Positions 34,983-43,920 of a stretch of DNA of 64,000 bases are shown piece after piece (position 1 is the first letter of the stretch; every line of letters begins with the position of its first letter). The stretch lies in assembly GCF_029868385.1 (NCBI RefSeq), contig NZ_JARWNX010000042.1:98389-162388 (forward strand). The letters run 5' to 3'. This DNA comes from Nocardia cyriacigeorgica. Lineage in GTDB: Bacteria > Actinomycetota > Actinomycetes > Mycobacteriales > Mycobacteriaceae. The notes beneath the pieces are model-generated. The model ran no database searches. It saw only the letters and a list, made by a program, of their open reading frames with translations, and was not told the origin of the DNA. The position numbers were made by a program, and so were the translations under genes.

Positions 34983-36337
34983 CGCCGATCGTCCCCGTTC
35001 TCGGGATGGGCGGGTGCGGTCGGGATATCGCCGCCGATGACACCGCCCGGCACCGTTTTGGGGACCTCACCCAGCAGTTCATCAGTGTTCGCGGCGGTGA
35101 TCAGATAGTCCGGGGTCTTGTGCTCGTCCTCGGTGGCCGAACCGCCGCGCCCGGCGCCCGCGCCGAGCCCACCCATCGGCATACCCATCATGCCCCGACC
35201 GGTCGCCGCCGCTGTCCTGGCAGCGGCATTCGCCGCCGCGCCGACCTGACCCGCCACAGCGCCGGGGTTACCGGGAATGCTGCGTCCGGCACCAGGCTTC
35301 TCGCTTCCGGAACCCGTACCCGACCCGGATCCGCCGGAGCCGGAGCCACCGGAGCCGGAGCCACCGGAGCCGCCCGACCCGGACCCACCCGCACCGACCC
35401 CACTGCCTGTCGATCCGCCAGGCATGCCGCCGCCCGGCAGGCCGGAAGGCGAGTAGCCAGCGGTGCCGACACCAGCGGGTGTGGTGGAGGTCGGCATCGG
35501 GTCCGTCGTACGGGGCAAGGTGCTCACCGGGGTACCGAAGGGGTCGGTGGTATTCGCTGCGGTGGTGCCCGGTTCCTGCGGTTCCTCGGCCGGTTCGCCG
35601 CCGGGTTCTTCGATACCGGTCCCGGGCTCTTCGGCTTCGCCCGCACTTCCGGGACCGCCCTGCTCGCCCCCGCCCGAATCGTCGCCGCCCTGCTCGCCGC
35701 CGCCGTTGTCGTTGCCGCCGTCTTCGCCGCCGGTGTCCTCGCCACCACTGTCCGGTATGCGGCCATCGCCGGGCGGCCGCACCGGTGGGATCAGCGGTTG
35801 GGTGGGATCGTCCGGTTTCGGCAGCACCGGAATCTCGCTGTCGGCCTTGATGAATGGGTCCACATAGTGGATGCCCATGACCTCACGTGCGGTGGATTCG
35901 GCATCATCACGCGCCGTGCGGGCAATCGCGCTGGTGTTCGGCAACAGTGTCGGCGTCCACGTCTTGCCCTTCTCGATCACCTCAGGCAGTTCACGTTTGG
36001 TCGCATTGATCGAATCGACTGCGCCGTAGACACGATTACCCAGCGCCTGCAACACCGGGGAGAGATCCTGGGCCCGTGTCGTGTAATTGGACAGCGCCGC
36101 CCGAGCCGACTCGGCCGCCGGGCCCTCCCACGCGGCCGAACTCGAGCGCTGAATGCGCGCCGCGAACACACGGACCCCATCGGTCCACTTGTTCTCGATC
36201 TCGGTGAACTTATTGGCCGCGTTGAACCCCTCGGTGGTATTCAATGGCGTGAACGCCCCATTGATCTGCGCATGAGCGAGATTGTCGGGATTCTCGCCGT
36301 CCTTGATCCGCGGCAGCTCGTTCTGGATCTCGGTCAT
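34979..36337 (-). CDS. WXG/PPE-like ESX substrate with long Gly/Pro-rich tail
   Basis: A 452-residue protein. Residues 1-170 are helical with a W-E-G turn (SSAAWEGPAAESARAALS, about residue 70), the WXG100-type hairpin. Residues 185-400 are low complexity, first Glu/Gly/Pro-rich, then Gly/Ser repeats such as GSGSGGSGG. A conserved-looking end follows (T-P-D-Y-L-I and P-G-G-V-I-G-G), also seen in other actinobacterial ESX-linked proteins. It is probably exported by a type VII system with the help of the adjacent EspG. Export by the tail signal is inferred. Confidence 0.8.
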   Translation of the reverse strand: MTEIQNELPRIKDGENPDNLAHAQINGAFTPLNTTEGFNAANKFTEIENKWTDGVRVFAARIQRSSSAAWEGPAAESARAALSNYTTRAQDLSPVLQALGNRVYGAVDSINATKRELPEVIEKGKTWTPTLLPNTSAIARTARDDAESTAREVMGIHYVDPFIKADSEIPVLPKPDDPTQPLIPPVRPPGDGRIPDSGGEDTGGEDGGNDNGGGEQGGDDSGGGEQGGPGSAGEAEEPGTGIEEPGGEPAEEPQEPGTTAANTTDPFGTPVSTLPRTTDPMPTSTTPAGVGTAGYSPSGLPGGGMPGGSTGSGVGAGGSGSGGSGGSGSGGSGSGGSGSGTGSGSEKPGAGRSIPGNPGAVAGQVGAAANAAARTAAATGRGMMGMPMGGLGAGAGRGGSATEDEHKTPDYLITAANTDELLGEVPKTVPGGVIGGDIPTAPAHPENGDDRR

Positions 36338-36343
36338 CGCGGC

Positions 36344-36829
36344 CTACCTCGCTTCCGGGACGACGCCGGGCTGGGTGCGCGGTGGGGCGATCGGGCAGGG
36401 GGGAGGTAGTTCGGCGGTCAGCTGGTGGTAGCGGGCGGCGAAGGTCTCATCGGTGTCGATGTAGCGCTGGGCGATCGCTGTGTGCAGCTGCTGGATTTCG
36501 TCGACGATCTTGTAGTGCTCTTCGAGGATCTCGTGAACGCTGTTGTCCGAGCCTTTGGCCTTCTCCCTGAACCGGCTGACGAGGACGGATGCCGATGACA
36601 GCGGGTCCTGATCCTCGCCGAGTCCCCAGACTTCCTGGTCGGAGATCTCGGTCGCCGTACGTTGCAGAATGCGAATCAAGTCTTTGAACGCTTGGCATTC
36701 GCGATCGATGTAGACGAACTCTTCGGCATCGACCCGGACGTCCTGACTCACCCGCACGGATAGGCGGCCCTCGTTTGCTTCGGCGATCAAACCGGCCAGA
36801 GTGTTCGGTGATGTGTCTTCGCCGCTCAT
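36344..36829 (-). CDS. Helical protein in the ESX-type cassette
   Basis: A 161-residue protein, mostly alpha-helical and charged, with likely coiled coils (residues about 45-130, around V-Y-I-D-R-E-C-Q-A-F-K-D-L). It ends in a proline-rich tail (L-P-P-P-C-P-I-A-P-P-R-T). No W-x-G motif is present. It lies six bases before the WXG/Gly-rich gene and 47 bases after the DUF3558 gene, so it is part of the operon. It could pair with the WXG protein as a helical partner; that is inference. GGGGGAG supports the ATG at 36829. Confidence 0.7.
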   Translation of the reverse strand: MSGEDTSPNTLAGLIAEANEGRLSVRVSQDVRVDAEEFVYIDRECQAFKDLIRILQRTATEISDQEVWGLGEDQDPLSSASVLVSRFREKAKGSDNSVHEILEEHYKIVDEIQQLHTAIAQRYIDTDETFAARYHQLTAELPPPCPIAPPRTQPGVVPEAR

Positions 36830-36876
36830 ATCGTTCAGCTCCCCCAGAGTGTCGTCGGACGTCGTGACAGTGAACT

Positions 36877-37473
36877 TCAGCTGTTCGGCGGGATCAGCGG
36901 GACAACCTTCTCGGCCAGCGTTCGGGCCAATTGGCAGGTATCCATATGCCCCGTCTTTTTGTTCGAGGAGGGATTGTCCAGCAGGAATTCGAGACTTCCA
37001 CCCTCCATCGCGACATGCAGTGTGCACACGGAGCGTGGGTCCTTCTCGTCCTCGGTGTTCGATGCGATCGCCTCGCGCCCGTCGATGCTGTATTCATCGC
37101 GGACAACCCGATTCTTGTTGTCGCGCACCATGTCGACGGTGATGTTGGTGACGCGGATCGATGGGGCGTAGCCATCGCTTTGGACCCACCCGCAGCCGCG
37201 CCACTCGATGCCATTCGGTCCCTGGGCATCTGAATTCGATTGACTATGCAGCCCTTCGGATTCCAACACGTCTTGCGAGATATCCACACAAGGATCGAAC
37301 CCGCTGGGCGCATTCTCCGGAATCGAGCCCTCAGTAGTACTCGTACTCCCCGCACCAGCAGTCGCCCCCTCCGACCCCACCGGCTGCGCATCCCCCTCGG
37401 TCGACCCCCCACACCCCGCCGCGATCAGCACCGCCGCGACCGCGATCAGTAACCGCCCCTGCACCAGCTTCAT
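36877..37473 (-). CDS. DUF3558 lipoprotein
   Basis: A 198-residue lipoprotein (lipobox I-A-A-G-C, Cys near residue 21) with a Ser/Thr linker and the DUF3558 domain. Typical blocks are F-D-P-C near residue 60, W-R-G-C-G-W near residue 90 and C-T-L-H-V near residue 147, with a C-terminal C-Q-L-A-R. DUF3558 proteins are abundant in Nocardia and Rhodococcus and of unknown function. It is the first gene of the ESX-type cassette. GGAGGAG six bases before ATG 37473 supports that start over GTG 37476. Confidence 0.88.
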   Translation of the reverse strand: MKLVQGRLLIAVAAVLIAAGCGGSTEGDAQPVGSEGATAGAGSTSTTEGSIPENAPSGFDPCVDISQDVLESEGLHSQSNSDAQGPNGIEWRGCGWVQSDGYAPSIRVTNITVDMVRDNKNRVVRDEYSIDGREAIASNTEDEKDPRSVCTLHVAMEGGSLEFLLDNPSSNKKTGHMDTCQLARTLAEKVVPLIPPNS

Positions 37474-37683
37474 CACCGGCTCCTCCCGATCCTGGTCACG
37501 TGGCAGTGGGACCGGATTCTCCGCCCCCTCGGCTGGTGGTGACCTTATCGAACCCCGAATTCGCCCGGCAAGGGCTCAAGCCCCGATAGCGGGAAACACG
37601 CACGATGACGCGCCGTTGCCGGTGAGGGCTGCCGATACAAGGGCAGCGTCCCAACAGCCGACCTATCCGGCTGTCAGCCAGGG

Positions 37684-38202
37684 TCACCCGCTGGTCCGCC
37701 CAGGCGTCGGCGCGCTGGTGATCAGGTCGGTCCACGTATCCGCGAGCAGCGCCAACCGGTACCAAGCAGCATGGACCCGGTCATCCGATACGCGTTCGGC
37801 GGTGTGCAGCAGGTGGCTGGCGTGGACATGGGCTGCCGCCATGCGGTCGACGGTGGCGCCGAGCGAGGCGGCGCGTAGTTGCCGGGTGGCGTAGCGGGCG
37901 GGGATGCGGGTGCGCACCCAGCCGTCGATGCGGGCGACGATCTCGTGTCGGCGGCAGTCGATTCCGGCGGTGGTGAGGGGATTGCGCTGGCGTTCCCGGT
38001 GCAGCGTGGCCAGCGCCTGCGCCCAGTCGAGCAGCGGATGCTCCTCGGTGCGGCCCACGAACGCGGCGACGATTTCACGTTGATCGGGTAGCGGGCGGGC
38101 ATCGACCGGATCGGCGAGGGTTCCGCGTTCGCGCGCCCGGAAACTCTGGCGGTAGCCGGTGACCGTGGCGTGGGCGGTAGGACCGGATGAGAGCGAGTTC
38201 AT
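37684..38202 (-). CDS. DUF4254 family protein
   Basis: A 172-residue helical protein. The block H-P-L-L-D-W-A-Q-A-L-A-T-L-H near residue 55 and the R-R-H-E-I-V-A-R-I-D-G-W-V segment near residue 83 match DUF4254, common in actinobacteria and of unknown function. GGAGGTG five bases before the ATG at 38202 fixes the start. It stands alone between the ESX-type cassette and the acyl-CoA dehydrogenase. Confidence 0.75.
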   Translation of the reverse strand: MNSLSSGPTAHATVTGYRQSFRARERGTLADPVDARPLPDQREIVAAFVGRTEEHPLLDWAQALATLHRERQRNPLTTAGIDCRRHEIVARIDGWVRTRIPARYATRQLRAASLGATVDRMAAAHVHASHLLHTAERVSDDRVHAAWYRLALLADTWTDLITSAPTPGRTSG

Positions 38203-38392
38203 TGCGCACCTCCGCATTTCGGTGTCAGCGCACCCGCCGTTTCCTCCTGCGATGGACCCGTCTCCGGGTGCACCTACAGCTTGCGCGATCCGCGGAGCCG
38301 GTGGGTGACGTCCAGATGGCCCCGGAATGACGAGCGGTAACAATGTTCTCCGCGAAAGGGAGCCCCTTGTGTGAGGTGTGGGGGCGGATCGC

Positions 38393-39568
38393 CTACCGAA
38401 AAGCTTTGGCCCCCGTCAGCGCATTACCGAGCACCAGCTGATGAACCTCGGCCGTCCCCTCATAGGTGAGCACCGATTCGAGGTTGTTGGCATGCCGCAG
38501 CACCGGGTAATCGAGGGTGATCCCGTTGGCGCCGAGGATCGTCCGGCATTCACGCGCAATCGCGATCGCTTCGCGGGTGCTGTTGAGTTTGCCCGCGCTG
38601 ATCTGCTCCGGCGTGATCTCTTCGCGATCCTTCAACCGGCCCAGATGCAGCGCCAGCAGCTGCCCCTTACCGAATTCGAGTGCCATATCGGCGATTTTGG
38701 CCTGGGTCAGCTGATAGGCGGCCAGTGGTTTGTCGAAAACCTCGCGGGTGCGGGCATATTCGATGGTGGCGGTGAGGCAGTCGCGGGCCGCGCCGAGCGC
38801 GCCGAAGATGATGCCGAACCGCGCCTCGCTCAAGCAGGCCAGCGGTGCGGACAGACCACGCGCGCCGGGCAGTAGCGCGTCACCGGGCAGGCGCACCTCG
38901 TCGATATCGAGTTCGGCGGTGATCGAGGCCCGCAGTGAGAGCTTGCGATGCATTTCCCGCGCGTGGAAACCGGGAGTGCCCGTCGGGACGAGGAAGCCGT
39001 GCACCACCTGCCTACCGTCCAGGTCGACTTGCGCCCACACCACCGCGACATCGGCGACCGAGCCGTTGGTGATCCACATCTTCGAGCCGTTGAGGATCCA
39101 GTCGTCACCGTCGCGGCGGGCCCGGGTGCGCATACCGCCGGGGTTGGAGCCGAAATCGGGTTCGGTCAATCCGAAACAGCCGAGCGCGCGTCCGGCCGCC
39201 ATTTCCGGTAGCCACTGCTGTTTCTGTTCTTCGGAGCCGAACTTGTGGATCGCGGTCATCGCCAGCGACCCCTGCACCGACACCATCGACCGCACCCCGG
39301 AATCGACCGCCTCGAGTTCCTGACAGGCCAGGCCATAGGTGGTGGCCGACATGCCCGCGCAGCCGTAACCCTCGAGATGCATACCGAGCAGACCGAGTTT
39401 GCCCAGTTCAGGTGCGATATCGCGGGCCGGGAAGGTGCCCGCCTCGAACCAGTCGGCGATATGCGGGCGCAGCCGCTCGGCGGCGAAGGACGCGACGGTA
39501 TCGCGGATCTCGCGCTCGGTGTCGGTCAGCAGCGCATCGATCGCGAACAGTTCTTCGACGGTCACCAT
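38393..39568 (-). CDS. Acyl-CoA dehydrogenase, glutaryl-CoA dehydrogenase-like
   Basis: A 391-residue FAD enzyme. Signature blocks are FGLTEPDFGSNPGGM near residue 133, K-M-W-I-T-N-G-S near residue 162 and the C-terminal Y-E-G-T-A-E-V-H-Q-L-V-L-G-N-A-L. The catalytic Glu falls in Y-E-G-T, as in GcdH-type enzymes. The GcdH branch is supported by the opening D-T-E-R-E-I-R-D-T-V and the V-Q-G-S-L-A-M block. It oxidises, and may decarboxylate, glutaryl-CoA from lysine or aromatic breakdown. A TAGTCT box six bases before the ATG implies a leaderless mRNA. It is divergent from metB. Confidence 0.88.
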   Translation of the reverse strand: MVTVEELFAIDALLTDTEREIRDTVASFAAERLRPHIADWFEAGTFPARDIAPELGKLGLLGMHLEGYGCAGMSATTYGLACQELEAVDSGVRSMVSVQGSLAMTAIHKFGSEEQKQQWLPEMAAGRALGCFGLTEPDFGSNPGGMRTRARRDGDDWILNGSKMWITNGSVADVAVVWAQVDLDGRQVVHGFLVPTGTPGFHAREMHRKLSLRASITAELDIDEVRLPGDALLPGARGLSAPLACLSEARFGIIFGALGAARDCLTATIEYARTREVFDKPLAAYQLTQAKIADMALEFGKGQLLALHLGRLKDREEITPEQISAGKLNSTREAIAIARECRTILGANGITLDYPVLRHANNLESVLTYEGTAEVHQLVLGNALTGAKAFR

Positions 39569-39574
39569 GGGGAC

Positions 39575-39580
39575 AGACTA
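39575..39580 (-). promoter_or_regulatory. -10 box of a probable leaderless promoter
   Basis: Minus-strand TAGTCT, then GTCCCC, then the ATG at 39568. No ribosome site is present. Confidence 0.5.
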
Positions 39581-39660
39581 AACGGGCCGCACCGCACCCG
39601 ACACGGGTAAGGGGCCAACCGCCCGTCGGCCGCGAAACCACTGCCTTTAGGCTGAAGCAC

Positions 39661-40803
39661 ATGAGTGAGCTGGGATTCTCCACCAGGGCCGTGCATGCCG
39701 GTTTCGATCCCGATCCCAAGACCGGCGCGGTGAACGTGCCCATCTACGCGAGCTCCACCTTCGCCCAGGACGGCGTCGGCGGCCTGCGGGACGGTTACGA
39801 ATACGGTCGCACCGGCAACCCGACGAGGACCGCGCTGGAAGCCAACCTCGCCGCCCTGGAATCGGGCCGCTACGGCCGGGCCTTCGCCTCCGGTATGGCC
39901 GCTACCGACTGCGCGCTGCGCGCGACCCTGCGCCCCGGTGACCACATCGTCATCCCCGACGACGCCTACGGCGGCACCTTCCGGCTGATCGACAAGGTCT
40001 TCAGCCAGTGGGGCATCGAACATTCGCCCGCGCACGTGTTCAACGTCGACGAGATGCGCGCCGCGATCCGCCCGAACACCAAACTGGTGTGGATCGAGAC
40101 GCCCACCAACCCGCTGCTCAGTATCGGTGACATCCCCGCGCTCGCCGATGTGGCGCATGCGGCGGGTGCCAAGCTGGTCGTCGACAACACCTTCGCCACC
40201 CCGTACCTCCAGCAGCCGCTGCTGCTCGGCGCCGATATCGTCGTGCACTCGACCACCAAGTACCTCGGCGGTCACTCCGACGTCATCGGTGGCGCGTTGA
40301 TCACCGACGACGCCGAACTCGACGCCGCGTTCGCGTTCCTCCAGAACGGTGCGGGTGCGGTACCCGGCCCGTTCGACGCCTTCCTCACCCTGCGCGGCAC
40401 CAAGACCCTGGCCCTGCGCATGGACCGGCACTGCGACAACGCCGAGACCCTGGCCGAATTCCTCACCCGGCATCCGGCGATCTCCCAGGTCATCTACCCG
40501 GGCCTCAACGATCACCCCGGTCACGCGGTCGCCGATAAGCAGATGCGCCGATTCGGCGGCATGATCTCGGTGCGGTTGAACGGCGGCCCGGACGCGGCGC
40601 GCGATTTCTGCTCCCGGACCAAGGTCTTCACCCTCGCCGAATCGCTCGGCGGGGTGGAATCGCTGATCGAACATCCGGCCGCCATGACCCACGCCTCCAC
40701 CGAGGGCTCCGAACTCGAGGTGCCAGCCGATCTGGTGCGGCTGTCGGTCGGCATCGAGGATGTCAGCGATCTACTCGCCGACCTCGAGCAGGCGCTGAGC
40801 TGA
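39661..40803 (+). CDS. metB: Cystathionine gamma-synthase
   Basis: A 380-residue PLP enzyme of the Cys/Met metabolism family. The PLP lysine is in V-H-S-T-T-K-Y-L-G-G-H near residue 200. The start F-S-T-R-A-V-H-A-G and the Y-G-R-T-G-N-P-T-R block are typical, as is F-T-L-A-E-S-L-G-G-V-E-S-L near residue 320. It joins an activated homoserine with cysteine to form cystathionine, or runs the gamma-lyase direction. The partner of cbs in trans-sulfuration. TAGGCT lies seven bases before the ATG. Position matches Rv1079. Confidence 0.93.
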   Translation: MSELGFSTRAVHAGFDPDPKTGAVNVPIYASSTFAQDGVGGLRDGYEYGRTGNPTRTALEANLAALESGRYGRAFASGMAATDCALRATLRPGDHIVIPDDAYGGTFRLIDKVFSQWGIEHSPAHVFNVDEMRAAIRPNTKLVWIETPTNPLLSIGDIPALADVAHAAGAKLVVDNTFATPYLQQPLLLGADIVVHSTTKYLGGHSDVIGGALITDDAELDAAFAFLQNGAGAVPGPFDAFLTLRGTKTLALRMDRHCDNAETLAEFLTRHPAISQVIYPGLNDHPGHAVADKQMRRFGGMISVRLNGGPDAARDFCSRTKVFTLAESLGGVESLIEHPAAMTHASTEGSELEVPADLVRLSVGIEDVSDLLADLEQALS

Positions 40804-40820
40804 GCATCCGCAGATGACGA

Positions 40821-40854
40821 AACGGCCGCACCCGAAACATCGGATGCGGCCGTT
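40821..40854. terminator. Hairpin between convergent metB and greA
   Basis: A perfect 10-bp stem (AACGGCCGCA with TGCGGCCGTT) closes a 14-base loop between the metB and greA stops. Confidence 0.65.
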
Positions 40855-40897
40855 CGTGTCTGTGGCCCCGGCCGGGCGATGTCGGCCGGGGGCCGGA

Positions 40898-41392
40898 TCA
40901 GCTGTGGTAGGGCTCCGCGCTGATCAGCGTCACCTTCATGGTGTTGCCGTTGGGCAGGGTGTATTCGCGGGTCTCGCCGACCTTGGCGTCGATGAGCGCA
41001 CCACCCAGCGGGGAGTTGGGGGAGTAGGTCTCCAGTTTGGAGTCGCTGAGGCCTTCTTCGCGGGTCGCGATGAGGAAGGTCTCGGTGTCGGATTCGTCGC
41101 CGTCGTAGTAGACCTTGACCACCGAACCCGGCAGAGCGACGCCGGACTTGGTGGGCGCGACGCCCACCTTGGCGTTGTTCAGCAGTTCCTGAAGCTGGCG
41201 GATGCGAGCTTCCTGCTGACCCTGCTCCTCGCGCGCGGCGTGGTACCCGCCGTTCTCCTTGAGGTCGCCCTCTTCGCGGCGTTCGTTGATCTCGGCGGCG
41301 ATGACCGGACGGTTGGCAATGAGCGCGTCGAGTTCGCTCTTGAGCCTGTCGTGCGACTCCGGGGTCAGCCAGGTCACTTGCGTCTCAGTCAT
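40898..41392 (-). CDS. greA: Transcription elongation factor GreA
   Basis: A 164-residue GreA. The N-terminal coiled coil (residues 1-75) has the acidic tip G-D-L-K-E-N-G near residue 45, which reaches into the RNA polymerase channel to stimulate cleavage of backtracked RNA. The C-terminal FKBP-like domain ends S-P-L-G-G-A-L then T-R-E-Y-T-L-P-N-G. Length equals the M. tuberculosis protein (Rv1080c). AGGGAG eight bases before ATG 41392 supports this start over an in-frame GTG at 41401. Confidence 0.96.
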   Translation of the reverse strand: MTETQVTWLTPESHDRLKSELDALIANRPVIAAEINERREEGDLKENGGYHAAREEQGQQEARIRQLQELLNNAKVGVAPTKSGVALPGSVVKVYYDGDESDTETFLIATREEGLSDSKLETYSPNSPLGGALIDAKVGETREYTLPNGNTMKVTLISAEPYHS

Positions 41393-41683
41393 CTCGATCA
41401 CTCCCTAGTAGTTGTTCCCGGCGAGCCAGGATTCCCTGATACTGCGAGTACCCACCCGCACTCGGGCATGCACAAGCCGACGGCTAGAGCGATCCTGGGA
41501 AGTTCTTCGAACCTCGACAGACCTGGTCCCGGATAATCTCGCCGATCCGGGACTGCGCTGGCCGCCAATGCAGCAAACACGGCTCCGTGCCCCGGAACCG
41601 TGCGTGAAGCCATTTTAGCATGTTTCATAAACGCGCAGGTCGGAGTTTATTTTTTGTGCAGCCAGCGCCGTAGCGGCGTTATT

Positions 41684-42178
41684 TCAGCCCGCGCGCAGGT
41701 AGGCCGGGACCTTGTCGGTGCAGCCGTAGACGCTGCCCGATGAGGGCCGCTCCGAGGAACGCACCCGGGTGGTGAGTTCGATGGTGCCGTAGTCGTCGAC
41801 CTTGCTCTGCTCGACTCCTTGGACCAGCACCTCGCGGCGACCGACCTCGGAATTGTCCCTTGCCATTGCCCGGACGAAGCAGACAACGGAGCGGGTCGGA
41901 TCGTCGCGGGTCACCTTGATCCTGATCTCGATGGTCGAATCGTCGATGACGGTGTAGCCGAGCTGTTCGGCCTGGATATCGTCCGGACCGTACTTCGACC
42001 AGCCGAGATAGGCGACCACAGCGCCCGCGGCGAGCACCACGACGGCGAGGATCACCATGATCAGGCGGCGGGTGGCGCGTTGCCCGGTGGAGGCGCGGGT
42101 GCCGTAGCGGTCGGCATTGCGGGCGGCAGTATCGGCGGCGCGCGCGGTGTCGGGTGCGTCCGGCGTCGGCTCGGTCAT
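41684..42178 (-). CDS. DUF4307 single-pass membrane protein
   Basis: A 164-residue protein: basic, Ala-rich head, one membrane helix (LIMVILAVVVLAAGAVVAYLGW, about residues 39-60), and an external domain of about 100 residues with two cysteines. It matches the DUF4307 protein Rv1081c, which lies in the same place between greA and mca. Function unknown. It is divergent from mca. Confidence 0.88.
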   Translation of the reverse strand: MTEPTPDAPDTARAADTAARNADRYGTRASTGQRATRRLIMVILAVVVLAAGAVVAYLGWSKYGPDDIQAEQLGYTVIDDSTIEIRIKVTRDDPTRSVVCFVRAMARDNSEVGRREVLVQGVEQSKVDDYGTIELTTRVRSSERPSSGSVYGCTDKVPAYLRAG

Positions 42179-42323
42179 GACGTGTCCTCTCGCGCACGCC
42201 GGTGCGCTCGGCGGGGGGTAGGTCGGAACAGATTCGGTCGAAATGGAACTATAGGTAACGGAGCCCTGACGGGATCGAAAGCCCCGACCCCACCCGCGAC
42301 GCGAGAGCGATGGTGAACGAGAA

Positions 42324-43208
42324 GTGAGTGGCCTTCGCCTCATGGCGGTGCACGCCCACCCCGACGACGAATCGAGCAAGGGCGCCGCGACAACCGCCCG
42401 GTATGCCGATGAAGGCAACGACGTCCTGGTCGTCACGCTGACCGGCGGTGAACGCGGCAGCATCCTGAACCCGGCCATGGACACCCCCGGTGTGCTCGAC
42501 CGCATCGATGAGATCCGCCGCGAGGAGATGGCCGCCGCGGCCGCCGCGCTCGGGGTGCGCCAGACGTGGCTCGGATTCATCGACTCGGGCCTGCCGGAGG
42601 GCGATCCGCTGCCGCCGCTGCCCGAGGGCTGCTTCGCGCTGGTCCCGCTGGAGGAGGCCACCGAGGCGCTGGTGCGGGTGGTGCGCGAATTCAAGCCGCA
42701 TGTCATGACCACCTACGACGAGACCGGCGGCTACCCGCATCCCGACCATATCCGCTGCCATGAGGTGTCGGTGGCGGCGTTCGAGGCGGCGGGCGATCCC
42801 GAGCGGTTCCCCGACGCGGGCGAGCCGTGGACGCCGCTGAAGCTGTACTACGACCACGGCTTCAGCATTCGGCGGCTGGAAGTGTTCGCCGAGGAGTACG
42901 AGCGCATCGGTGAACCGTTCCCCATGCGGGAATGGCTGGACCGGATGCGCAAATACGCCGTGGAACGCGGCGATGTGATGACGCGGGTGACCACGCAGGT
43001 CGAATGCGCGAAGTATTTCCCGCAGCGTGACGACGCCCTGCGCGCGCACGCCACGCAGATCGACCCCAATGGCGCGTTCTTCGCCATTCCGCTGGAAATC
43101 CAGCAGCGGTTGTGGCCCACCGAAGAGTTCGAATTGGCCAAGGCCCGAGTGCGCACCGCCCTACCCGAGAACGACCTGTTCACCGGCATCGAGGACAATC
43201 ACCGGTGA
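42324..43208 (+). CDS. mca: Mycothiol S-conjugate amidase
   Basis: A 294-residue zinc amidase of the LmbE/PIG-L fold. The metal site begins at A-V-H-A-H-P-D-D-E near residue 9, with the distal His in Y-P-H-P-D-H near residue 138. It cleaves mycothiol conjugates of toxins into mercapturic acids, which are exported, and so detoxifies electrophiles. Length and opening match M. tuberculosis Mca (Rv1082), not the deacetylase MshB. Start is GTG 42324. The next gene overlaps its stop by one base. Confidence 0.95.
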   Translation: MSGLRLMAVHAHPDDESSKGAATTARYADEGNDVLVVTLTGGERGSILNPAMDTPGVLDRIDEIRREEMAAAAAALGVRQTWLGFIDSGLPEGDPLPPLPEGCFALVPLEEATEALVRVVREFKPHVMTTYDETGGYPHPDHIRCHEVSVAAFEAAGDPERFPDAGEPWTPLKLYYDHGFSIRRLEVFAEEYERIGEPFPMREWLDRMRKYAVERGDVMTRVTTQVECAKYFPQRDDALRAHATQIDPNGAFFAIPLEIQQRLWPTEEFELAKARVRTALPENDLFTGIEDNHR

Positions 43209-43510
43209 TGCTCGCTCTACTCGCCCAAACCCCGGGCACACCCACCGGCCCCGAATTCGGCAAAGCCTCGCCATTCGGCCTCATCGTCGTGCTGATCCTG
43301 CTGATCGGCACGTTCCTACTGGTGCGCTCGATGAACAAGCACCTGAAAAACCTGCCGGAGAATTTCGAACCCGAACATCCCGAGCCCGACCAGGAAGCCG
43401 ATGAGGGGACCGAGCACGGGGTCGCACTGCGCGCGGAAGCGGAGGAGTCGGCCGAACATGCGGATTCCGAGGGGCGCGCCGACTCCGGCGGGCGTGCCGA
43501 GACCGGCTGA
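43208..43510 (+). CDS. Small membrane protein coupled to mca (Rv1083-like)
   Basis: A 100-residue protein with one membrane helix (FGLIVVLILLIGTFLLVRSM, about residues 23-42), then a basic stretch and a highly acidic tail rich in Glu, Asp and Ala. The ATG shares its first base with the last of the mca stop (TGATG), so the two are co-translated. The same pair occurs in M. tuberculosis (Rv1082-Rv1083). The role is unknown. Confidence 0.85.
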   Translation: MLALLAQTPGTPTGPEFGKASPFGLIVVLILLIGTFLLVRSMNKHLKNLPENFEPEHPEPDQEADEGTEHGVALRAEAEESAEHADSEGRADSGGRAETG

Positions 43511-43525
43511 GATCGACGAACGTCA

Positions 43526-43567
43526 CAATCGGGCCCGGAAACCGACGATGGTTTCCGGGCCCGATTG
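43526..43567 (+). terminator. Strong terminator hairpin after the mca operon
   Basis: A perfect 18-bp stem encloses a 6-base loop GACGAT. It begins 15 bases after the stop of the small membrane gene. The arms carry CGGGCCCGGAAACC and its complement. Confidence 0.8.
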
Positions 43568-43920
43568 CGTGGTGTCGGCTCACCGGGACGTCGATATCCG
43601 CGCCGGGCTGAGGCAGATCTGTGGGTTGCTATCCCGGCTGCCGATCTTGTTTTCTCGGCTCGGATTTCTCCGCTCGGAAGTTTGGACGCCCGGATCGAGT
43701 TCGGTGATGGCGCATCGCTTCACCCTGGTGAACTGTTGACAGTTCGGGGTGGGGGCGCCGCTGCGCTCTTGCCGGGCGCATTGTGGAGTCTACCGGGCGG
43801 GTTTTCTTCTCGCACCGGGTTTTTCGGGTGCTATGTATTCGTTGTGTGTATGAGACCGAAACGATGAAGGCGGATTCGTCGGAAGCGTTGCCCACGTGTA
43901 TTAGTGGGCGGCAACCGCTT
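43568..43920. other. Intergenic region, 353 bases, lower GC
   Basis: No supported gene. The composition is more T-rich than the surroundings. It contains a perfect inverted repeat GAACTGT-TG-ACAGTTC at 43730-43745 and a short hairpin around 43819 (GCACC...GGGTGC). It marks the border between the mca backbone and the second accessory block. Confidence 0.5.
43730..43745. promoter_or_regulatory. Perfect inverted repeat GAACTGT-N2-ACAGTTC
   Basis: The 7-bp arms are exact complements around TG. The repeat also contains TTGACA, a good -35 sequence. A regulator site is possible but no gene start follows closely. Confidence 0.35.

Noticed and set aside
42324..43208. MshB deacetylase of mycothiol synthesis instead of Mca
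   Set aside because: The opening, length and the adjacent greA, DUF4307 and Rv1083-like genes all match the mca locus.
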